A stretch of 64,000 nucleotides of DNA from Chitinophagales bacterium (GCA_013299105.1 JAAFJY010000023.1:62001-126000); one strand, 5' to 3'. Positions 1 to 8,878 are shown, counted from the first letter of the stretch. Made by a program: numbers and translations. The notes: generated from the sequence alone by a model not told the origin.

Positions 1-866
1 AGCTCTTTTTTGTTTAGCTCTTTACCTTGGTCGAAACTGAGAGAAAAAAAACTATCACCAACTGATTTTTGGGCTGTGCTTTTCATTTTTTTTAAGCAGC
101 TTTGTATCGATTTCAAGTTCTCAGCACTTATTACTTCTTCTTTTAAGGCAATCGTTTGGCAGTTATTGAGGTAGGCCTTCAACATCGTAAAATTGCTCAC
201 TGCATCTTCGAGGTAAGTTTTACCAAGATAGTTGAACTCTTCAAATTCCTGAATGCAGTTGTAAGTGCACTCCAAACCAAAGTCCAAGGCCATGTCATAG
301 GCAGGAAATTTAGCCGATTTGCGCCCTTTTAATGGCTTGTATATCAGATAGAAACCTTTATCCGGCGTACTCCGATTTTCCAAAACCCCATCTGCTTTGA
401 GTTTATCAAAAACCTTTTCGCCCCAAAAATCGTAATTGAGTTTTATATACCCGCATTCTTTCACGTCTTTGTATTCGACAATGCGATGAAAAGATGCGTT
501 TGCAATGGCTAATACCTGGTCTAACTGATCTTCAGTGGCATCTTTGGGAGGATTAAGGTCGTAATAAACCCTACCATTATTGTTGTGTTCAATAATGAAT
601 TCATGCCAGTTTTGAGCCCTTGCGTAGGCCAAGAGCTGGGTTTCAAAAGTACTTTCATAGATTGAATTGTCGATGAAGTTCGCCAAATCGCTTAACCAGT
701 CATAGCTGCTAATCTTCCGCAAAGACTGACGATCGGCTTGGGCTTTAGCTTTCAGTGCTTCATCGTAGGTATCAAAAACACCAAGACAAGGTCCCAATTC
801 ATTATCCGTTTCATACCATTCATCATTGTAATAAAACCATAATTTGTGTACTGAATACTGGCTCAT
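1..866 (-). CDS. Unknown protein, 3' end outside window
   Basis: The frame is open from an ATG at 866 down to base 1, giving 288 visible codons, so the C-terminus lies outside the window. The start (MSQYSVHKLWFYYND) overlaps the stop of the upstream gene by four bases (ATGA), which points to translational coupling. The protein is soluble-looking, rich in aromatic and charged residues, with no signal peptide or membrane segment. I do not recognise the family. Its coupling to a DUF6915-like gene suggests that the two act together, but nothing in the sequence gives a reaction. Confidence 0.75.
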   Translation of the reverse strand, partial: MSQYSVHKLWFYYNDEWYETDNELGPCLGVFDTYDEALKAKAQADRQSLRKISSYDWLSDLANFIDNSIYESTFETQLLAYARAQNWHEFIIEHNNNGRVYYDLNPPKDATEDQLDQVLAIANASFHRIVEYKDVKECGYIKLNYDFWGEKVFDKLKADGVLENRSTPDKGFYLIYKPLKGRKSAKFPAYDMALDFGLECTYNCIQEFEEFNYLGKTYLEDAVSNFTMLKAYLNNCQTIALKEEVISAENLKSIQSCLKKMKSTAQKSVGDSFFSLSFDQGKELNKKE

Positions 867-1471
867 GTTAATTGGTTTTGATTTTGCAGTTGATTTGCAC
901 TGGGTGGATAAGCATGACCGTTGTCCATCCAGGTTTCGAATTTCATGCGTTTGAACAAGTCACTGGGAGTGATGTCGAAGTCTTTGATCTCAGGCTGCCT
1001 TTTGATGATTTTAGGTACGATTTCATTGATAAACCAGCTGTTGTGGGTGATCAACAGTGATTTGAGGCATCCAGTATTGGCCAAGGGCGAAAGCAACAAG
1101 TCACATAGTTCCTGGTCCTCTTTGTAGCAATTGAAAAAATGATTGAATCGCTCCTGGTCATGCTTATCGTCTTCGATGGCCATGACAAAGTCGTGCAGGG
1201 TGGGAATAAACCGCTCCCGGTAATCAGGCAGGACGTGGTCTTGTTCGCATAGGTCTTTGACATTGACCACTTTCCCAAGGCTATTCATAATCGAATGCCC
1301 AAAAACTGGTATGACCACCCTCTTGATTCCCCATAAATTGTGCAATATGCGATGACGATTATCACTACACAATTCTTTGGTACAATCCATAAAATCGTGA
1401 ATCATGTAGTAATCTTCAATTTCCCCTTTTCGACGCTTGACCGAAATTTCAGCGTGTTTGTAGGCGTTCAT
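863..1471 (-). CDS. DUF6915-like protein
   Basis: 202 aa, starting at ATG 1471. The N-terminal 100 residues follow the pattern I remember for DUF6915: a HAE near residue 7, then EDYYMIHDFMDCTKE, DNRHRILHN, VFGHSI and a VKDLCEQDH stretch. This family has no known function; it occurs in phage-like and accessory regions. The C-terminal half matches nothing I know. It is the first gene of a two-gene operon (ATGA overlap with the next gene). Two direct copies of ATTTTATGTTTC lie just upstream. The family call is from memory of the motif pattern and is moderate; that the gene is real is much surer. Confidence 0.7.
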   Translation of the reverse strand: MNAYKHAEISVKRRKGEIEDYYMIHDFMDCTKELCSDNRHRILHNLWGIKRVVIPVFGHSIMNSLGKVVNVKDLCEQDHVLPDYRERFIPTLHDFVMAIEDDKHDQERFNHFFNCYKEDQELCDLLLSPLANTGCLKSLLITHNSWFINEIVPKIIKRQPEIKDFDITPSDLFKRMKFETWMDNGHAYPPSANQLQNQNQLT

Positions 1472-1474
1472 TAC

Positions 1475-1513
1475 ATTTTATGTTTCGAGTTCAATAAAAA
1501 TATTTTATGTTTC
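1475..1513 (-). promoter_or_regulatory. Direct repeat pair upstream of DUF6915-like operon
   Basis: ATTTTATGTTTC occurs at 1475-1486 and again at 1502-1513, the same face of the helix being roughly kept (27 bp apart). The first copy ends three bases before the start codon of the minus-strand operon. The position suits an operator or promoter-proximal repeat; this is inference only. Confidence 0.3.
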
Positions 1514-1631
1514 AAAATTACATTTTTTTTCGTAAAAATCAACTATCTGTTGGAAAAATTTAGAAAAAAGAAGAGTTTCTCCTTTTTCAGCCAAGAAAGA
1601 AACTCGTTCAACAAGAAGAAACCCAAAAACA

Positions 1632-2198
1632 TCACCCCGCCGCCTTCCGCATCCGCTTCGGCCCGTACCACAACCAGAACCCCGTGATGGTAAAAACCAA
1701 CAAAGCCAGCCCCATGACACTGGAATAAAAAAGCTTGATCTGCCCATCGCTGGTGCCCAAATAATGATCCAAGACCGAACCATCGTGGATTTTTTCAATA
1801 AAATCTGCACGCCGCTGCTCAATGTGGAGCAATTTACCCGTTGCCCCATCCAACTGCAAGCCCCAGAAATGCTCGCTGAACACGAACTTGACCGTGCCTT
1901 TGTCTTTTCGGATGTCAATGCGATCCAAATCCAAGGGCAAATCCGCCGCAACCGAATCGTGCAGGTACTGGCAAGCCAGGGTATGCAAGCTATCGACCGA
2001 CAACCAGTCTTTTAGCTCCGTGGTAGTGCCTTGATGCGTTTTAGCCAAAATCATCCCTCCGCTGTGCTTTTTCCAGCCCAGCAGGAGTCCGGTGATCGCC
2101 ACCACGAAAAAAAATGCGAAGAGAAAAGCACCAGTAACCCGGTGGATTTTGCGGAAAATGCGCAGCCATTTGGCTTGTTTCTGGCGAGTGGTGGTCAT
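1632..2198 (-). CDS. PepSY-associated membrane protein
   Basis: 188 aa with an N-terminal basic stretch, a membrane helix at about residues 20-42 (FLFAFFFVVAITGLLLGW) preceded by KIHRVTGA, a periplasmic PepSY-like region, and a second helix at about 158-178 ending FWLWYGPKR. The HxxxG helix start and the closing GxWLWYGPK pattern are typical of PepSY-associated TM proteins, which often sit with iron or siderophore uptake or act as small membrane reductase-like proteins. Here it stands alone, without a TonB receptor neighbour, and is shorter than the four-helix PiuB type. The role is therefore open; the family call is good. Confidence 0.8.
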   Translation of the reverse strand: MTTTRQKQAKWLRIFRKIHRVTGAFLFAFFFVVAITGLLLGWKKHSGGMILAKTHQGTTTELKDWLSVDSLHTLACQYLHDSVAADLPLDLDRIDIRKDKGTVKFVFSEHFWGLQLDGATGKLLHIEQRRADFIEKIHDGSVLDHYLGTSDGQIKLFYSSVMGLALLVFTITGFWLWYGPKRMRKAAG

Positions 2199-2229
2199 GA
2201 GCTATTTTGATTCTCAATATTTTCAAAAC

Positions 2230-2640
2230 TTAGGGAAACAACCCAGCCTCAATCAAATCGAGTCGTTCTAAGACTCTTTCCAGTTGATTCAATTTCAATA
2301 ATTTAACAGTAGCCACGCCAATTTCTGTTTTTCCTAAAATTTCACCATTGATTACTTCAAAATGATCAAACCAACTGTCTTTTCTGGGATGAAAAAGCCG
2401 AATCAATTTTTCTTCATCTTCAAGAATAGTGGCCAAATCAGTTCCCTTAGCATTGTTACAAACTGGACAAGTGTGAGCGAGGTTATCCAACTCAGTTCGT
2501 CCATTGTGTTTTCTACTGATGATGTGATCTGCTTGATAACGTATGAATGAATCGACTTCGGGCCGTTTGCAATACTCACAACGATACCCAGCCCTGGTCG
2601 CCACCTCTCTGCGCAGCACATCAGGTATATTTTTACTCAT
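2230..2640 (-). CDS. HNH endonuclease
   Basis: 136 aa. A classic HNH core is visible: CEYC at about residues 19-22, DHI with the catalytic His near 38-40, the Asn of LDNLAHTC, and CPVCNNAKG at about 58-66, where two CxxC pairs bind the structural zinc. The C-terminal half (FHPRKDSWFDHFEV) matches the small McrA-like HNH proteins common in cyanobacteria and Bacteroidota. Its ATG overlaps the stop of the 82-aa gene upstream by four bases, so the two are one operon. Members of this type are often annotated as mobile or defence nucleases; the cellular target is unknown. Confidence 0.88.
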   Translation of the reverse strand: MSKNIPDVLRREVATRAGYRCEYCKRPEVDSFIRYQADHIISRKHNGRTELDNLAHTCPVCNNAKGTDLATILEDEEKLIRLFHPRKDSWFDHFEVINGEILGKTEIGVATVKLLKLNQLERVLERLDLIEAGLFP

Positions 2641-2885
2641 GCACTCACTTTAGACAACTGTAGTCTTGCCCTGGATTTAGCCAAGCGCACAATGTGTTCA
2701 TAGATCAGGTAATGGTCCATCTCACTTTGCTCCTCTTCGCTGAGACCAATTTCCTGTTTCTTATCCAATAACTCTTCAACCCTGTTCTGCAATGCTTGAG
2801 GAGCATGAAAAGCCAATACTTTAACAGGATCTAAGCCAGCCATAAACTCAGCAAGGCTATCATAAGCACTAATGAATTGAGTCAT
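2637..2885 (-). CDS. Small protein coupled to HNH nuclease
   Basis: I start this gene at ATG 2885 (MTQFISAYDS, 82 aa) and not at the upstream ATG at 2960, because the longer form would run through a perfect-looking hairpin (2914-2954) and has an unlikely N-terminus. The protein is acidic and helical, with an LSEEEQSEMDHYLIYEHIVRLAKSRA segment. Small helical proteins with a very similar ending commonly precede HNH genes of this type, as I remember. The four-base overlap with the nuclease gene suggests a fixed pair, possibly nuclease plus inhibitor or partner. The function is unproven. Confidence 0.65.
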   Translation of the reverse strand: MTQFISAYDSLAEFMAGLDPVKVLAFHAPQALQNRVEELLDKKQEIGLSEEEQSEMDHYLIYEHIVRLAKSRARLQLSKVSA

Positions 2886-2913
2886 GATTTTCTTTTCGGT
2901 AAAGTTACGCATT

Positions 2914-2954
2914 AAAAGCATAGCATTCAATACGCAGATGAATACTATGCTTTT
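2914..2954. terminator. Hairpin terminator after tricorn-like protease gene
   Basis: Arms 2914-2929 and 2939-2954 pair at 15 of 16 positions (AAAAGCATAGCATTCA against its complement) around a 9-base loop. It begins eight bases after the protease stop codon and ends in a T-run-like TTTT on either strand, so it can act for transcripts in both directions. Confidence 0.6.
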
Positions 2955-2961
2955 GGTCAAA

Positions 2962-5900
2962 TTACTTCAACTCCCCCAACAAAGCCCGAATCGCGGCTTC
3001 TAATTGCTGGTCCTTGCCCTTGGCTACCACTTCGTAGTCGTTCCACACCTTGATGTCGGGCTCAGTGGCCCAGTTTTCGAGGTATTTGCCGTTCATGGCT
3101 TTTACGCCCGTGGGTGGCACTCCCCAGCGGATGCTGTTGTCTTGCAAGGCTTCCCAACCCGCAAAAGTACAGGTACCAGGCACCGATTGGCCCACGAGTT
3201 TGCCGAGTTTCATCTCTTGCACCGTGAACGCGTAGCAGTGGCCGTCCGAATAGTTGGCCTCATTGGCCAGGGAAATGCTGGGTTTGGTCCAGCGGAAATT
3301 GGGCTCGAAGCCCATGCTGCGCTTGTCGGTGGTGTAGTCCATGAACTGCTTGCCGGACAAAAACATGGCCAGATCGGCCACCAAGTCGCCACCGCCGTTG
3401 AAGCGCGTATCGACTACCAAGCCTTTCTTTTGCGCAAATTTACCCATCGCTTCCTCGTAAGTGGTGCGGTAAGCGCCATCGTTCATGCCAGGGATGTGAA
3501 CATACCCAAGCTGGCCGTTGGAAAGTTTTTCCACTTCTTCCTGGTTGCGCAGTACCCAGCGGCGGTACAAGAGGCCACTTTCTTCGCCCAGGCTAATGGG
3601 CTTGATGCTCAATTCGCGGCGGGTGCTGCCTTCTAAAACGCTCAGGAGGGTCAGCTTTCCGGCTTTGCGGTTGAGGTATTGGGCCAGGTCGCGGCCCGCG
3701 TCAATCGCTTCGCCGTCAATGGCTTCGATGACGGCTCCAGGTTTGAAGTTCAGGCCAGCCTTGTCGAGTGGACCATTTTTGATGATTTCTTCGATTCTTA
3801 CCCCAGGGCCATTGTAAGCAGCGTCATAAAAGGCCCCCAGCGAAGCAGTTTGGTCGCCATTGGCGCTGAAATTACCATAGCTCGATCCTGAGTGCGACAC
3901 ATTCAACTCGCCCAGCAACTCGGAAAGCATTTCCGAAAACTCGTAGTTGTTGCCGATATGGGGCAGGAATTTTTCATAATCTGGCTTGTAGCTGTCCCAA
4001 TCCACCCCGTGAAAACTGGCCGTGTAAAAGGTCTTCTTGGTGCGCCGCCACACGTGCTCGAACATGAATGCACGTTCAGCAGCCACGTTCAAGGTCATTT
4101 CACCGTTGATGTTCACACTTTCTTGCTTGGATGCTGCGGGGTCGATTTTCAGGATGCGGCCATCAGAGTTGAGGAAAATGTTCTTTTGCTCTTTGTCCCA
4201 GGCCATTGCGCCGCCGCCCATGGCGTTGAGCGGAATCAGCATTTTGGTTTCTTTGCTGCGCAGGTTGGTGCTCCAAAGGTTAAAGCCGCGCTCGAAGCGG
4301 GCCAAATAATAGAGTGTTTCGCCGTCTTTGCTGATCAGGGCATCACTCATACTGGCCGAGTGGATGCTCAACTTGGCCTTGCGCAGGCTCAAATCCTCGA
4401 AGTTGAGTACCACACTGTCTTTTTTGACCTCTTTCTTCTTGGTGGTATCGGCCTTCATGGCTTTTTCTTCCATTTCCTTGGCCAAGGCAGCGTCTTCTTT
4501 GTTCAGGCGGTACTTGTCAAAGGCATCTTGGGTAAAAAACATGGCATACACATCCACCTGTGAGCCCCCACTTTGAGCGGCTGATTTCAAGCCATCACGG
4601 TTGCTGAACCAGAGCATGGCTTTGCCGCCAAGCACCCATTTGGGCCTAAAATCCTGGAAGCCACTCTCCGTTAGGTTGGTCACTTTGCCTTTGCCATCGG
4701 CGGCAATGATGCCAATTTCACCCGCAGGCACGCCAGGTACGCTGTAATCAAAAAGCATCCATTTGCCATCGGGACTCCAGGAGAAATACTGGTCATTGTC
4801 GCCCATCGAGAACAAGTGCTGGTCGTTGAGCAGGGTGCGGGTAGCTTTGCTGGCAATGTTGAAAACCTTGAGGTTTACGCGGTCTTCGATGTAGGCAATT
4901 TCTTTGCCATCGGGCGAATAAACAGGTTGGTAGTTTTCCTTGTCGTTTTCGATCAGCGGGGTTTCCTTGAGTAAAGTTGAAGCGTAGAAATACAACTCCT
5001 CACTGCGGCTGATCTTGGTTTCGTAAATTTTCCAAGACTTGCCACGCTCCGAGGAATAGAGCAAAGCCTTGCCATCGGGCGAAAAACTCACCGAACGCTC
5101 CTGCTCCGGGGTATTGGTGATGCGCTTGGTCACGCCACCCTCCACCGAAGTAACAAATACCTCGCCTCGGAACACAAAAGCCACTTCTTTGCCATTGGGC
5201 GATACGGCCAGGTCTCTGGCACCACTGCTCACGGGTACAATTTGCTCGTTGTTGCGGCGGGCATCGGCAGCAATTTGCACATTCACTTGTTTGGGGCGAC
5301 CACCCTTGGCGCTCATGGTGTAAATGCCACCATCAAAGCTGAAACACAGGGTCCCGTCCTTGGCCCGGCTGAGGAAACGCACGGGGTGTTTTTTGAAACT
5401 GGTCAAAGCCTCGGACTTGCTGGGGTTGTCGAGGCTGAGTTGATGCACGTTGAACGAGCCAGTCGATTCGCTCAAGTAGATGATAGTTTTGTCGCCATCC
5501 GCAAAAATGGGATTGCGGTCTTCTCCACCAAAGCTGGTCAGCTTGGTATGTTTTTGGGTTTTGGCATCGTAGCTCCACAAGTCGCGGGTCACTGAAGACA
5601 CGTGGTGCTTGCGCCAAATATTCTCAAATCCCTTGCGGTCGTGATAGACCATTTTGCTGCCATCACGGCTGTATTTCACGTCTTCAGCAGGAGTCGGCAA
5701 CACCATTGTCACTTTGCCTCCGTTGATGCTTACTTGGTAAAGTTCGGGTTGGGCAGCGTTGGGATACTGGCGGTTGCTGGCCAAATCCTGACGTGCTGCA
5801 CCAAAAATGATGTTCTGGCCATCAGGACTGAAATCAAAAGGGGTCTCGTTGACCGAATGAAAAGTCAAGCGCTTGGCTTCTCCACCCGCTGCGGGGATGC

Positions 5901-6186
5901 TAAAAAGGTCGAAATTACCAAAGCGATCCGACGCAAAGCAAATCGTTTTGCTGTCGGGCGACCATATGGGTTGAAAATCGTGGGCTTCGTGCATGGTCAG
6001 CGGCACCGCGACGCCACCCTCGGCAGCGACTTTCCACAAGTCTCCTTTGTAAGTAAAAACGATGGTTTTGCCATCGGGAGAAATGGCCGGATAACGGAGC
6101 CAGGAAGCATTTTGGCCAAAAGATAGCGCGTTGCAAAACAACAGCATGAACGCCACACACAACAGGCGGGGTGAAGAAGTAAACAT
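2962..6186 (-). CDS. Tricorn-like S41 protease, secreted
   Basis: 1074 aa. A signal peptide ends near SFGQ (residue 25). Residues 30-550 hold repeated WSPDGK/FSPDGK blades (WD40-like PD40, TolB type), forming one or two beta-propellers. A charged linker (about 570-600) follows, then the core: HGVDW with the likely catalytic His726, a PDZ domain at about 800-890, and the S41 domain with Ser980 in NYSDGH and Glu1037 in KYLENW. This matches the tricorn protease His/Ser/Glu set, so the enzyme should be active on peptides in the periplasm. The length fits bacterial tricorn homologues. It is a single-gene unit closed by a hairpin. Confidence 0.93.
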   Translation of the reverse strand: MFTSSPRLLCVAFMLLFCNALSFGQNASWLRYPAISPDGKTIVFTYKGDLWKVAAEGGVAVPLTMHEAHDFQPIWSPDSKTICFASDRFGNFDLFSIPAAGGEAKRLTFHSVNETPFDFSPDGQNIIFGAARQDLASNRQYPNAAQPELYQVSINGGKVTMVLPTPAEDVKYSRDGSKMVYHDRKGFENIWRKHHVSSVTRDLWSYDAKTQKHTKLTSFGGEDRNPIFADGDKTIIYLSESTGSFNVHQLSLDNPSKSEALTSFKKHPVRFLSRAKDGTLCFSFDGGIYTMSAKGGRPKQVNVQIAADARRNNEQIVPVSSGARDLAVSPNGKEVAFVFRGEVFVTSVEGGVTKRITNTPEQERSVSFSPDGKALLYSSERGKSWKIYETKISRSEELYFYASTLLKETPLIENDKENYQPVYSPDGKEIAYIEDRVNLKVFNIASKATRTLLNDQHLFSMGDNDQYFSWSPDGKWMLFDYSVPGVPAGEIGIIAADGKGKVTNLTESGFQDFRPKWVLGGKAMLWFSNRDGLKSAAQSGGSQVDVYAMFFTQDAFDKYRLNKEDAALAKEMEEKAMKADTTKKKEVKKDSVVLNFEDLSLRKAKLSIHSASMSDALISKDGETLYYLARFERGFNLWSTNLRSKETKMLIPLNAMGGGAMAWDKEQKNIFLNSDGRILKIDPAASKQESVNINGEMTLNVAAERAFMFEHVWRRTKKTFYTASFHGVDWDSYKPDYEKFLPHIGNNYEFSEMLSELLGELNVSHSGSSYGNFSANGDQTASLGAFYDAAYNGPGVRIEEIIKNGPLDKAGLNFKPGAVIEAIDGEAIDAGRDLAQYLNRKAGKLTLLSVLEGSTRRELSIKPISLGEESGLLYRRWVLRNQEEVEKLSNGQLGYVHIPGMNDGAYRTTYEEAMGKFAQKKGLVVDTRFNGGGDLVADLAMFLSGKQFMDYTTDKRSMGFEPNFRWTKPSISLANEANYSDGHCYAFTVQEMKLGKLVGQSVPGTCTFAGWEALQDNSIRWGVPPTGVKAMNGKYLENWATEPDIKVWNDYEVVAKGKDQQLEAAIRALLGELK

Positions 6187-6263
6187 GGTTTGAATTTGGT
6201 TTTGGCTAAAAATCGGGGGAAGATAGGGAAAAGCAAGGAAAAACCTCAGGATGAGTTAGCTCA

Positions 6264-6887
6264 TTACTTCACCTCGCAAGTCAAAAACTGTTTCCCCCCC
6301 CCTTTCAAGGTGATGAACCCCTCCAACTTATCACCAATTTGCACTGGCCCAACCCCGGCAGGTGTACCCGTGTAAATCATATCTCCCATCTGGAGTTTGA
6401 AAAACTTGGACACATATACGATGATCGCTTCAAAATTGAACAAAACCATGCTGGAATTGCCTTTTTGCACGGCCTGTCCGTTTTTGTGCAATTCAAACTC
6501 AATGGCTTTTATGTCTGGCACCTGATCAATCGACACAAAATCACTCAACACTGCCGAGCCATCAAAACCCTTGGCAATTTCCCAAGGTAGGCCCTTGGCT
6601 TTGCACTTAGCCTGGATGTCGCGGGCGGTGAAGTCGATGCCAAAGGCGATTTCGTTGTAGTATTCGTGGGCAAACTCAGGCTGGACATGGCGGCCATTTT
6701 TGCACACTTTCAACACAATTTCACCTTCGTAATGCAAGTCTTGGGTAAAATCAGGGTAGTAAAAAGGCTTGTCGCCCACCAACAAAGCCGAGGGTGGTTT
6801 CATGAACACCACCGGGTCTTCAGGAATGGCGTTTTGCAGTTCGTGGATGTGTTCGACGTAGTTGCGACCGATGCAGATGATTTTCAT
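6264..6887 (-). CDS. FAH-family hydrolase
   Basis: 207 aa, a minimal fumarylacetoacetate hydrolase fold like the YcgM/FAHD1 type. Visible are CIGRNYVEH at the start, the metal-binding EGEIVLKV near residues 74-81, the FDGSAVLSDF segment, and the closing MIYTGTPAGVGPVQIGD loop. Family members cleave or decarboxylate acyl pyruvates or oxaloacetate; the exact substrate cannot be read from sequence. Its start lies seven bases after the trpS stop, so it is probably co-transcribed with trpS, a functional link I cannot explain. Confidence 0.9.
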   Translation of the reverse strand: MKIICIGRNYVEHIHELQNAIPEDPVVFMKPPSALLVGDKPFYYPDFTQDLHYEGEIVLKVCKNGRHVQPEFAHEYYNEIAFGIDFTARDIQAKCKAKGLPWEIAKGFDGSAVLSDFVSIDQVPDIKAIEFELHKNGQAVQKGNSSMVLFNFEAIIVYVSKFFKLQMGDMIYTGTPAGVGPVQIGDKLEGFITLKGGGKQFLTCEVK

Positions 6888-6894
6888 GCCTTGT

Positions 6895-7905
6895 TTAAAT
6901 TTTAGGGTTCAAAAGCCCAGACAATTCCTTCACCATGCGCAAAGTTTCGCGGGCGCGCTCGCGGATTTTGGCCGATGAATCCTTGATTTCTTCCTTCACT
7001 TCTTTTTTGCGGGCGTCCAGTTCTTTGCGCTTGGCGCGGAAGCCCTCCGACAATTCAACCAGGGCCTCTCCTACCGTGGTTTTGAGGTCCACGTACTTGA
7101 GTTGGCCATGCTCATAGTCCTGCATCAGCGAATCATACGCTTCGTTTTTGCTACAAGCTTTGAGCAAGTTGAACAGGTTCTTCACCCCAGGGCTCATTTC
7201 ACCCGCAGTCACTTCACCGAGGTCGGTCACTGCTGACTTGATCTGTTTGCGAATCTTGTCCGAATCGCTGAACAGGCTGATGTAGTGTTTTTCGCCCGCA
7301 CTTTTGCTCATTTTGCGCGTGGGATCGGCAGTAGAAGCGATTTTGGTAAACTCCGTAAACAAGGGCTGGGGCGCTACCAGGTATTCTTTGCCCACTTGGT
7401 TATTGAAACGCTGCACGATGTTGCGGGCCAGTTCCAAGTGTTGTTCCTGGTCTTTGCCAACGGGCACAAAATCGGCCCGGTAGATGCAAATATCCGCCGC
7501 CTGCAACACAGGATAATCCAACAAGCCAGCCGACACAAAACCATCTTCAGTTTCTTCCGATTGGTTGCTCTTGTCCTTGAACTGGGTCATGCGCGAGAGC
7601 TGCCCATAAGAAGTAAAGCAGTTGAAAATCCAGCACAGTTCGGTGTGTTCCGGCACCAAAGACTGGATGAACAGGTTTTCAGGGGCAATGCCTACGGCTT
7701 GCAGGTTGAAGATCAGTTCCCAGGTATTTTCGCGCAACTTGACCGAATTATAAGGCATGGTCATGGCGTGGTAATCCACCACCCCGTACATGCACTGGTA
7801 GGTATCCTGGAGGTCGACCCAGTTTTTAACGGCACCAAAATAATTACCAAAATGCATATCGCCCGTAGGCTGAATGCAGGATAAAACCCGCTTTTTCTCG
7901 CTCAT
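6895..7905 (-). CDS. trpS: Tryptophanyl-tRNA synthetase
   Basis: 336 aa class I synthetase. The HIGH-type motif is QPTGDMHFGNYFGA near residue 12, and the KMSKS loop is seen intact in DPTRKMSKSAGEKH around residue 200. Length and order match bacterial TrpRS. It charges tRNA-Trp in the cytoplasm. A highly charged helical C-terminus (FRAKRKELDARKKEVKEE) closes the protein. The FAH-family gene follows after seven bases. Confidence 0.97.
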   Translation of the reverse strand: MSEKKRVLSCIQPTGDMHFGNYFGAVKNWVDLQDTYQCMYGVVDYHAMTMPYNSVKLRENTWELIFNLQAVGIAPENLFIQSLVPEHTELCWIFNCFTSYGQLSRMTQFKDKSNQSEETEDGFVSAGLLDYPVLQAADICIYRADFVPVGKDQEQHLELARNIVQRFNNQVGKEYLVAPQPLFTEFTKIASTADPTRKMSKSAGEKHYISLFSDSDKIRKQIKSAVTDLGEVTAGEMSPGVKNLFNLLKACSKNEAYDSLMQDYEHGQLKYVDLKTTVGEALVELSEGFRAKRKELDARKKEVKEEIKDSSAKIRERARETLRMVKELSGLLNPKI

Positions 7906-7989
7906 AAGGATGATTAGAAATACTCAAAAAGAGCAAAACAAGGTAAAACCTACAATTGGTTCCCCAAAAGTCCCTGTAAGGAATCGAAA

Positions 7990-8160
7990 ATAAATAAAGT
8001 AAACGTCTTTGACTTTTGATTAAAGTCTCGGTGGTGGCAACGTCATGCTGGAAATCTGTGAAAATCAGTTTTATCTGTTACCTCCGTGTTCCCAACTTGA
8101 AGCCGCAAAGCGGCTAAAGGTTTCTTCAACTTGTTTACTTTACTTAATCAGCGGCCCTTA
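7990..8160 (+). repeat. Core repeat, type B ends, copy 1
   Basis: About 170 bp between trpS and ridA. It starts AAATAAAGTAAACGTCTTTGAC, runs through the shared core (GTCATGCTGGAAATC, then ATCTGTGAAA/ATCAGTTTT units) and a hairpin AGCCGC-AAA-GCGGCT, and ends with TTAATCAGCGGCCCTTA. The ends form an imperfect inverted repeat (AAATAAAGTAAAC against AAGTAAAGTAAAC). It nearly touches the ridA stop at 8163. Confidence 0.75.
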
Positions 8161-8162
8161 CT

Positions 8163-8546
8163 TTACGCCACCGCAGCAATCACCGAAATTTCAACATTCC
8201 CTCCCTTGGGCAAAGCCGCTACTTGCACCAATTCACGCGCTGGGGCGTCGATGCCTTCGAAGTAAGTGGCGTACACGGCGTTGATGCGACCAAAGTTATT
8301 GATGTCGGTCACGAACACGCTGCACTTGAGGATATTGGAAAAATCCAGGCCCGCTTCGTTCAAAATGGCTTTGATGTTGCTCATCACCAGGTGGGTTTCG
8401 GCTTCGATGCTGTCGGTCACTAGGTTTCCAGTGACCGGATCGAGGGCAATTTGACCTGAACAGTACATGGTATTGTTGTGGATCACGGCCTGGTTGTAAG
8501 GACCAACTGGGGCCGGAGCATGGGCAGAGTTGATGATTTTTTTCAT
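8163..8546 (-). CDS. ridA: RidA family enamine/imine deaminase
   Basis: 127 aa. The YjgF/YER057c/UK114 signature is clear: APAPVGPYNQAV at the N-terminus, and the C-terminal PARELVQVAALPKGGNVEISVIA with the Arg and Glu used in catalysis. RidA trimers hydrolyse reactive enamines and imines made by PLP enzymes in the cytosol. It is a single gene; a repeat element ends three bases from its stop. Confidence 0.94.
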   Translation of the reverse strand: MKKIINSAHAPAPVGPYNQAVIHNNTMYCSGQIALDPVTGNLVTDSIEAETHLVMSNIKAILNEAGLDFSNILKCSVFVTDINNFGRINAVYATYFEGIDAPARELVQVAALPKGGNVEISVIAAVA

Positions 8547-8642
8547 GATTTGAGGGTATGTTAAAGGTGGAATTGATTCGTGTTAAAACAAGAGCAGCCC
8601 CGCATCAACTGAAATGATGGGAGCTACTACTTATCTTTGTTG

Positions 8643-8667
8643 CTGAACCTGTATGAAACAGGTTCAG
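8643..8667 (-). terminator. Hairpin after rpmF
   Basis: CTGAACCTG (8643-8651) and CAGGTTCAG (8659-8667) pair perfectly around TATGAAA, four bases beyond the rpmF stop. No T run follows on the minus strand, so termination is likely but not certain. Confidence 0.6.
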
Positions 8668-8671
8668 TTAC

Positions 8672-8878
8672 TTACTGTTGAGTTTCTTCCTGCGGTGCAG
8701 CTGGGATAACCACTTTGCCACGGTAGAACATGTTGCCTTCAGCGTCAAAATATGCGCGGTGCATCAAGTGTCTTTCACCTGTGGTTTTGCAAGTAGCAAC
8801 GTTGGGCGCAGCCGTTTTAAAGTGTGTTCTGCGCTTGTGCTTTCTCTGCTTCGATCCTCTACTCTTGGGATGTGCCAT
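8672..8878 (-). CDS. rpmF: 50S ribosomal protein L32
   Basis: 68 aa with the L32 start MAHPKSRGSKQRKHKRR and the GERHLMHRAYFDAEGNMFYRGK core. The zinc-type L32 has two CxxC pairs; here only one Cys (CKTTGE) remains, so this is a zinc-free form. It is the second gene of the usual yceD-rpmF pair, 47 bases after the yceD stop, and is followed by a hairpin. Confidence 0.95.
   Translation of the reverse strand: MAHPKSRGSKQRKHKRRTHFKTAAPNVATCKTTGERHLMHRAYFDAEGNMFYRGKVVIPAAPQEETQQ

Noticed and set aside
3004-6126. Several plus-strand frames of 80-220 codons
   Set aside because: All are antisense to the tricorn-like protease and show no domains.
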